Translations under genes and position numbers: made by a program | Shown: positions 58,782 to 64,000 of the stretch, one piece after another | Numbering within the stretch: position 1 is the first letter of the stretch | How the letters are laid out: each line of letters starts with the position of its first letter | The notes under the pieces: generated by a model | Database searches by the model: none | Seen by the model: the letters and a program-made list of their open reading frames with translations, nothing else | What the model was told of the DNA's origin: nothing | Source: CG2-30-58-95 sp964618215 | GTDB lineage: Bacteria; Chloroflexota; Anaerolineae; Anaerolineales; Villigracilaceae | Assembly (NCBI GenBank): GCA_964618215.1 | Contig: CAZTZE010000019.1 | Coordinates: 5,659-69,658 of the forward strand | Direction of reading: 5' to 3' | Length of the DNA: 64,000 nt

Positions 58782-58828
58782 AAATACCTTTTGTGTGGCA
58801 TTGTCAAACTAAAAAAGGAGAAGCACCC

Positions 58829-59947
58829 ATGATTGACTATGGAAAAATCCTAAAACGCGCCTGGCATATCCTGTGGAACTACAAAATCCTGTGGATATTC
58901 GGCATCCTGCTGGCTCTCACCGTGGGCGGCGGAGGCGGCGGGGGAGGCGGTTCCGGCTACCGGGTCCGCGGCCCTACCGGCGAGAATGGCGGCTTTGGCC
59001 CCGGAACGCACCCGCCCGCGCCTTTTCTGCGCGAGTTCAGCGCCTGGGCCGAGGAAAACATCCTCCCCCTGGTCGAGCATCCTGAACAGTTTGTCCCCAC
59101 TTTCATCTGGATTGGTGCAGCCATTCTGCTGCTCATCATTGTCACGGCTGTAATCTTCGCCATCCTGCGCTATGTTTCGGAGGCGGCCGTCATCCGCATG
59201 GTGGACGAATACGAGCAGAGCGGCACGAAGGTCGGATTCAAACAAGGCTGGAAGGTGGGCTGGTCGCGACGCGCCTTCCGCATCTGGGTGATTGATCTGA
59301 TCATCAACCTGCCGGCCATTCTCTTTATTGCGCTGCTGATTGGCTTGGGTGTGTTGTTCTTCATAAGCATCAGGAGCGGCAACACCAGCCTGGCCGTCGG
59401 CGGGATGATCGCGGCCATCGGGTGTATGTTCCTGTTTCTCTTTGCCTTTATCATCCTGATGGTGTTCCTCGGTCTGCTGCGCCAGTTCTTCATGCGGGTG
59501 GCGGCCCTGGAGAACGCGCCAGTTGGCGAATCATTCCGCCGGGGCTGGCAGATGTTCAAGTCTAATTGGAAGAGCGCCGCGCTGATGTGGCTGATCATGC
59601 TCGGAATCGGGATCGGCTATGCCATTGCCGGGTTCGCCCTGCTCATCATTCTCATCCCGGCTTTCATCATCACCGGGCTGGCAGGTCTGATCGTGGCTGC
59701 CATCCCCGGCCTGATCGCTTTCGGCATTGCCAGCCTCTTTACCAGTGGACCGTTGGCCTGGATCATCGGCATCCTGGCGGCGCTGCCCTTCTTCTTCCTG
59801 GTGCTCGGCTCGCCAATGCTGATGATTGGCGGCTGGATGCAAATCTTCCATTCCAGCGTCTGGACGTTGATCTATCGCGAATTCAAGATTTTGGGCGCCA
59901 ATACGCCAGATGAGGTACCAGCGCAAGCCAATTTGAACCAGGAATGA
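58829..59947 (+). CDS. Multi-pass membrane protein of unknown function
   Basis: A 372-aa protein with about six hydrophobic helices (YKILWIFGILLALTV near the start, IGAAILLLIIVTAVIFAI, FRIWVIDLIINLPAILFIAL in pieces, MFLFLFAFIILMVFLG, MLGIGIGYAIAGFALLII, GILAALPFFFLVLG). A GGGGGGGGGS run follows the first. RDUF975-like layout; function unknown. ATG at 58829 has AAAGGAG. Confidence 0.75.
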   Translation: MIDYGKILKRAWHILWNYKILWIFGILLALTVGGGGGGGGGSGYRVRGPTGENGGFGPGTHPPAPFLREFSAWAEENILPLVEHPEQFVPTFIWIGAAILLLIIVTAVIFAILRYVSEAAVIRMVDEYEQSGTKVGFKQGWKVGWSRRAFRIWVIDLIINLPAILFIALLIGLGVLFFISIRSGNTSLAVGGMIAAIGCMFLFLFAFIILMVFLGLLRQFFMRVAALENAPVGESFRRGWQMFKSNWKSAALMWLIMLGIGIGYAIAGFALLIILIPAFIITGLAGLIVAAIPGLIAFGIASLFTSGPLAWIIGILAALPFFFLVLGSPMLMIGGWMQIFHSSVWTLIYREFKILGANTPDEVPAQANLNQE

Positions 59948-60019
59948 ACAGAGATGAACTGCGTAAGTGCTGCAAGTTTGATTTAATGGGTCTTCCGCTT
60001 TTAATGTGGTAAAAATTCT

Positions 60020-60117
60020 CAAACACAAAGGACACGAAGGGGCACGAAGTAAAACCCTAAAAACAGAGCGTCTTTATTCCCTTTGTGCTCCTTCGTGACC
60101 TTCGTGGTAAGATTTTT
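60020..60117. repeat. CACGAAGG-word inverted repeat, copy 3
   Basis: caaacacaaag, gacacgaagg, ggcacgaag facing ccctttgtgct, ccttcgtgacc, ttcgtgg, with T-rich end. Positioned before the efflux operon. Confidence 0.7.
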
Positions 60118-60177
60118 CACATTGAAAACGGTAGAGCCGATTTAATGAAAAGATACTTTTATGAAGGAAGGTAAAAA

Positions 60178-61608
60178 ATGAAAAAAAAGTTGTGGATTAT
60201 CTTCGGTGCAGTTGTGATAGTTGCTGGAATCGCTGGAGCTTTCTGGCTCAACACCCGTAATCAGGCTTCGGCCGCCGCTGGTCAATTCCAGACGGTCAAG
60301 GCGGAGCTCGGCACGCTGACCGCCACCATCGGCGCGACCGGCACGGTGCGCGCCCACCAGACAGCCATTCTCACCTGGCAAACCAGCGGCAGCGTGGAAA
60401 CGGTAAATGTCAACGTCGGAGACTCGGTCGCTGCGGGCGATGTGCTGGCTACGCTTGCGGAGACTTCCCTGCCCCAAAGCGTCATTCTGGCACAAGCGGA
60501 CCTGGTGACTGCCCAGAGAAACCTGGACGATCTGCTCAACTCCAATACGCAGAGTGCCCAGGCGCAACTGGACCTGGTCCTGGCTCAGGAGGATTACGAC
60601 AGCGACGAAGCCACCCTGGATATGATGCTGGCCGCAAACCGCGGCGGCACCTCGGCCGACATTCAGAACGCCGAGGCGGAATTAACCCTGGCGGAGGAGA
60701 GTTACGATCAGGCCGAGTCAGCCTATGACGACGTAAAAGACCGGTCAGGTGACGAATGGGATTGGAGCAAGGCCCAGGCATATACGAACCTTTACAATGC
60801 CACGCAGTCGCTCGAAGACGCCCAGGACAATCTGGATTACTTCCTGCTCGTACCCAGTGGCAACGATATTGACGAGGCGCGTGCCGAGCTCGCCGTGGCT
60901 CGAGCCCAATTGGAAGATGCTCAACGCGAGTGGGATCGTCTGAAGGACGGTCCGGACGCCGCAGATATCAAAGCCGCGCGCGCCAAAGTGGCCGCGATCC
61001 AGGCTACTTTGAACATGATGCGCCTGACCGCGCCCTTTGCCGGGACAGTCAGCGTTGTAGATGTAATGACCGGCGATCAGGTCAAAGCCGGCGCAAACGC
61101 TTTTCGCCTCGACAACCTTTCGCGTCTCCTGGCGGATGTGCAGGTCTCCGAGGTGGACATCAACAGTGTCAAGATCGGGCAGCCGGTGGTCATCACCTTC
61201 GATGCCATCCTCGGCAAGGAATATCATGGTGAGGTGACCCAAGTTGCCCAGGTCGGGGATGTTGCCGAGGGCGCGGTGAACTTTACCGTCACGGTCGAGA
61301 TAAGCGATGCAGACGCTCAAGTCAAGCCCGGCATGACCGCCGCAGTTACCGTCGTTGTCAATGCGCTGAAAGATGTATTGCTGGTGCCCAACCGGGCTGT
61401 GCGTTTGGTGGATGGCCAGCGGGTGGTGTATGTCCTGCGCAATGGGCAACCCCAGGAAGTGAAGATCACGCTGGGCGCCAACTCGGATACCATGAGCGAG
61501 GTTGTTGGCGGCGATCTGAAAGCAGGTGATTTGATCATCCTGAACCCGCCGGCGACGTTCATATCGCTGAACGGTGGCGGTGGAGGTCCCTTCGGCGGAG
61601 GCAAGTAA
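60178..61608 (+). CDS. Periplasmic adaptor subunit (MacA/HlyD-like)
   Basis: A 476-aa membrane fusion protein: one N-terminal helix (LWIIFGAVVIVAGIAGAFWL), a lipoyl-like lobe (TGTVRAHQTAILTWQTSG), a long coiled coil about residues 100-270 (AELTLAEESYDQAESAYDDV), the second lipoyl half (LTAPFAGTVSVVDVMTGDQV), a beta-barrel and a Gly-rich end. Couples to the ABC pair downstream. The GTG-like AGGAAGGT site precedes the ATG. Confidence 0.9.
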   Translation: MKKKLWIIFGAVVIVAGIAGAFWLNTRNQASAAAGQFQTVKAELGTLTATIGATGTVRAHQTAILTWQTSGSVETVNVNVGDSVAAGDVLATLAETSLPQSVILAQADLVTAQRNLDDLLNSNTQSAQAQLDLVLAQEDYDSDEATLDMMLAANRGGTSADIQNAEAELTLAEESYDQAESAYDDVKDRSGDEWDWSKAQAYTNLYNATQSLEDAQDNLDYFLLVPSGNDIDEARAELAVARAQLEDAQREWDRLKDGPDAADIKAARAKVAAIQATLNMMRLTAPFAGTVSVVDVMTGDQVKAGANAFRLDNLSRLLADVQVSEVDINSVKIGQPVVITFDAILGKEYHGEVTQVAQVGDVAEGAVNFTVTVEISDADAQVKPGMTAAVTVVVNALKDVLLVPNRAVRLVDGQRVVYVLRNGQPQEVKITLGANSDTMSEVVGGDLKAGDLIILNPPATFISLNGGGGGPFGGGK

Positions 61609-62288
61609 TGGAAAACCCAGTTATCGTTGCCGAAAACCTGACCAAAGTCTATAAGATGGGCGAGGTGGAAGTGCATGCCCTGGGCGGGGTCTCATTGAAG
61701 ATCGAGCGTGGCGAGGTCGTGGCGATCATGGGGCCGTCCGGATCGGGCAAGTCCACCCTGATGAACATCCTGGGTTGCCTCGACCGGCCTAGCCGCGGCG
61801 AATACGTGCTGGACGGGGAGACGGTTTCAATGCTTAACGATGACCAACTGGCCGGCATCCGCAACCGCAAGGTCGGTTTCGTCTTCCAGAGTTACAACCT
61901 GCTATCACGAACGACCGCCCTGGGTAACGTCGAACTTCCTTTGCGCTATGCCGGAACAACCTCCGGTCGTAAGGAAAAGGCGCGCGCTGCCCTGGAGTCA
62001 GTTGATTTGGGCGATCGCATGGATCACCGTCCCACCGAACTCTCCGGTGGTGAGCAGCAGCGCGTCGCCATTGCGCGCGCCCTGGTCAACAAGCCGGCCA
62101 TCATCATGGCCGATGAACCGACCGGCAACCTGGATTCAAAAGTCGGGCAGGAAATTATGTCACTGCTGCTGACCTTGAACCGCGAGAGCGACACTACCCT
62201 CATCATTATCACTCACGATCAAAGTATCGCTGAACAAACCCAGCGCATCATCCGTCTGCGGGACGGGCTGGTGGAGAAGAGCGCATGA
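61608..62288 (+). CDS. MacB/LolD-type ABC transporter ATPase
   Basis: A 226-aa ATPase: Walker A MGPSGSGKST, signature ELSGGEQQRVAIARAL, Walker B AIIMADEPTGNLD. Shares the base A of its ATG with the preceding TGA-type end (ATGGA after TAATGG) and overlaps the permease start by 4 nt. Confidence 0.95.
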   Translation: MENPVIVAENLTKVYKMGEVEVHALGGVSLKIERGEVVAIMGPSGSGKSTLMNILGCLDRPSRGEYVLDGETVSMLNDDQLAGIRNRKVGFVFQSYNLLSRTTALGNVELPLRYAGTTSGRKEKARAALESVDLGDRMDHRPTELSGGEQQRVAIARALVNKPAIIMADEPTGNLDSKVGQEIMSLLLTLNRESDTTLIIITHDQSIAEQTQRIIRLRDGLVEKSA

Positions 62289-63514
62289 ACATCGTACAAT
62301 CCATCTTCGAAGCATTGGAAAGCCTCAATAGTAATAAGCTGCGCTCCGGCCTGACCATCCTGGGCATCATCATCGGCGTGGCGGCGGTGATCGCCATGCT
62401 GGCTATCGGGCGCGGCGCCCAGTCCACCATCACCGGCGCGATCAGCGGGATCGGCACCAACCTGTTGTTTGTCTCTTCGGAACACGCTACCGAAGAGGTG
62501 CGTAACCCGCGCCCGCTGACCCTGGCCGACGCGCAGGCCATTGCCGATCCGCTTGCCGCGCCAAACGTGGAGGCCGTTGCGCCCAGTATCCAGGGCAAAG
62601 TGGAAGTTACCGCTGGCGGCGAGGAGACGACGACCAATATCGTCGGCGTTACGCCGGAATATTTCCCGATGCAGAGCTACGCGCTTACCGAAGGCGAGTT
62701 TTTGTCGCAGACGCACTTGCTGGAGCGCGCTTCGGTGGTCCTGCTGGGGCCGGATGTCGCTGATGAGTTATTTGGCCGCCACGATGGCCTGATCGGCGAG
62801 ACGGTGCGCATCGAGGGGCAGCCTTTCCGGGTCATCGGCGTGCTGGCCTCGAAGGGCGGCGACATAGTTGGCAGCCAGGATGACCTCCTGATCGTGCCGT
62901 TCAGCACCGCTCAAACGCGCTTGATTCACCGAAGTGGTATCAACCAGGTTGATCTGCTCATGGTGCAGGCCGTCAGCGCGGAAGCCGTGACGCTGGCTAC
63001 CGATGAGGTTGCCCAGATCTTGCGCCAGCGTCACCGCACGCCGGTCGGTGTGGACGATTTCAGTATCTTCTCGCAAAGCGACATGCTTTCCATCGCCACG
63101 ACCATCACCGGTGTGCTGACCATCTTCCTGGGTGGCATCGCCGCCATCTCCCTGCTGGTGGGCGGCATCGGCATCATGAACATCATGCTGGTCTCGGTCA
63201 CCGAGCGGACGCGTGAGATTGGCTTGCGCAAAGCTTTGGGGGCGCGCAAGCGGGATATCCTGATCCAGTTCCTGACCGAATCCTCGCTGCTCAGCCTGAT
63301 TGGCGGCTTGATTGGCATCCTCTTCGGCTGGTTGCTCTCCTTCATCGTCGGGCGCATCGCCGCCAACTCCGGGACGCCGTTCAATCCATCCATCGGCATG
63401 GATGCGGTGCTGCTGGCGACGCTTTTCTCGGCCGCGGTCGGTCTCTTCTTTGGCATTTACCCGGCCAGCCGAGCCGCCAGCCTGGAGCCGGTGGAGGCAC
63501 TGAGATACGAGTGA
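62285..63514 (+). CDS. MacB-type ABC transporter permease
   Basis: A 409-aa protein: a first helix (LTILGIIIGVAAVIAMLAIG), a periplasmic MacB core (NLLFVSSEHATEEVRNPRPL), then three helices at the C-terminus (LTIFLGGIAAISLLVGGIGI, LIGGLIGILFGWLLSFIVG, VLLATLFSAAVGLFFGIY) with RTREIGLRKALGARKRDI between them. FtsX superfamily. Part of an efflux or lipoprotein-extraction system; the substrate is unknown. Confidence 0.94.
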   Translation: MNIVQSIFEALESLNSNKLRSGLTILGIIIGVAAVIAMLAIGRGAQSTITGAISGIGTNLLFVSSEHATEEVRNPRPLTLADAQAIADPLAAPNVEAVAPSIQGKVEVTAGGEETTTNIVGVTPEYFPMQSYALTEGEFLSQTHLLERASVVLLGPDVADELFGRHDGLIGETVRIEGQPFRVIGVLASKGGDIVGSQDDLLIVPFSTAQTRLIHRSGINQVDLLMVQAVSAEAVTLATDEVAQILRQRHRTPVGVDDFSIFSQSDMLSIATTITGVLTIFLGGIAAISLLVGGIGIMNIMLVSVTERTREIGLRKALGARKRDILIQFLTESSLLSLIGGLIGILFGWLLSFIVGRIAANSGTPFNPSIGMDAVLLATLFSAAVGLFFGIYPASRAASLEPVEALRYE

Positions 63515-63525
63515 TGAGTGACGTG

Positions 63526-63570
63526 TTGCGTGTACCGTGTACCGTGTACCGTGTGACGCGTGACAGGTAT
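63526..63570. repeat. GTGTACC-word tandem repeat after the permease gene
   Basis: Near-tandem words gtgttgcgt, gtaccgtgt, accgtgtaccgt, gtgacgcgt, about 45 bp, starting shortly after the permease stop. Confidence 0.65.
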
Positions 63571-63620
63571 GGTTGAGATTGTATAGATGGCTGCACTGAA
63601 AAAACTCGATTTTGTCATGC

Positions 63621-63829
63621 TGCCTGCCCTGCCGTCTCGCACCGGCGTCCACAGGATCGCTTCGCTGATGCCGCCGTTGTTCGCGGCACGAACGGTGGCG
63701 GGTCAGGCCAGGGGACACGGATCCTTCGGCGGATAAACACGGAAAAAACACGGAATTTTAGGGGTTTTTCTGCCGAAGGCCTACTCGGTGAAAATCCGTG
63801 TACAGAATCACGGCAACTCCCAAAGAACC
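63621..63829. repeat. Dispersed repeat, copy B
   Basis: Shares the body and right end (AATCACGGCAACTCCCAA) with 36787-36992 but lacks a clear left inverted end. It has different small inserts: about 21 bp after CACCGGCGT (63641-63661, core CAGGATCGCTTCGCTGATG) and TGCCGAAGGCCTACTCGGTG (63771-63790). Confidence 0.7.
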
Positions 63830-63837
63830 TGGTTTGT

Positions 63838-64000
63838 CGAAGCGCGTAGTGCCTCAAAGCAAAAGGTAACTTTGGTGGTAACGTTGCCTCAAAAGAAAAT
63901 GTTACCAAACATGTCGGGTCTTTTTTCGACGGTGATATAATTATACTGCTCACTCGGAGGATAGGGCAACGCTGGAGAGCGACCCGAGCGCCGCAGTGAG
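63838..64000 (+). other. Non-coding end of window with promoter and direct repeat
   Basis: Two near-direct repeats (TGCCTCAAAGCAAAAGGTAAC at 63849 and TGCCTCAAAAGAAAATGTTAC at 63886, given within 1 nt), then TATAAT at 63935-63940, then CTCACTCGGAGG...CCGCAGTGAG, whose ends pair. It could be the start of a structured RNA running off the window. I cannot name it. Confidence 0.35.

Noticed and set aside
1..64000. tRNA and rRNA genes
   Set aside because: I looked for T-loop GGTTCRA-type words with matching acceptor arms and for rRNA words on both strands and found none convincing; a covariance search could still find one.

Overview
The window looks like a chromosomal segment of a Chloroflexota bacterium, most likely of the class Anaerolineae. 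This is inferred from the gene content: many T/P-rich lipoproteins, small FeoB, a DHH-CBS-poly(A) polymerase fusion, a DsbA-cyclophilin fusion, MNT/HEPN, TumE, MazEF and RelE modules. It also rests on an unusually dense population of short dispersed repeats. No rRNA or tRNA gene was seen and no marker gene was compared, so the placement is tentative.

Layout, left to right. (1) 1-2833: end of a branched-chain amino acid ABC importer operon (livM-livG-livF). (2) 2.8-14.8 kb: metabolic and surface genes (FAD amine oxidase-like, CinA-like, M14 peptidase lipoprotein, MNT/HEPN pair, an amidohydrolase-CYTH fusion, two TIM-barrel lipoproteins, a CBS protein), with three MITE-like elements between them. 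(3) 14.9-21.8 kb, minus strand: mltG, ruvX, a baseplate-J-like protein, a TumE/TumA pair, and an alaS carrying several in-frame repeat insertions. (4) 22-29.9 kb: glycosyltransferase, feoAB, fur with a 7-1-7 operator at its start codon, the DHH-CBS-poly(A) polymerase, lipoproteins. (5) 29.9-39.9 kb: a short terminated leader RNA, MazG-like and LOG proteins, two different prolyl-tRNA synthetases separated by a toxin-antitoxin pair and a duplicated proS 5' fragment, an AlkD-like protein, rpsO and pnp. (6) 39.9-42.4 kb: an island of three toxin-antitoxin modules interleaved with three remnants of a uroporphyrinogen-decarboxylase-like gene, each carrying the same promoter. (7) 42.8-53 kb: secreted or membrane metalloproteases (M64-like, PrsW-like, HEWIH), GNAT, DsbA-PPIase, methyltransferase. 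(8) 53.2-55.65 kb: an IS91-type element with its own tyrosine recombinase. (9) 55.8-63.5 kb: gltD-like oxidoreductase, ECF sigma/anti-sigma pair, and a MacAB-type efflux operon.

The most unusual signal is a set of micro-insertions. Comparing two copies of one MITE (131 and 179 bp, each with a perfect 8-bp target duplication) shows that the longer copy differs by exactly two 24-bp inserts of one family, core TTCGNCTNCGCTCAGGGCA. Relatives of this unit, or other 24-bp units, sit in frame inside alaS, a GNAT gene, proS and a PrsW-like gene, and in a duplicated proS fragment. Because 24 bp is eight codons, coding genes tolerate them. alaS carries four different repeat-derived inserts. Minisatellites, word-like tandem repeats and palindromes occur throughout. 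I read this as a genome with an active process that spreads very small, codon-phased repeats; the mechanism is not visible here.
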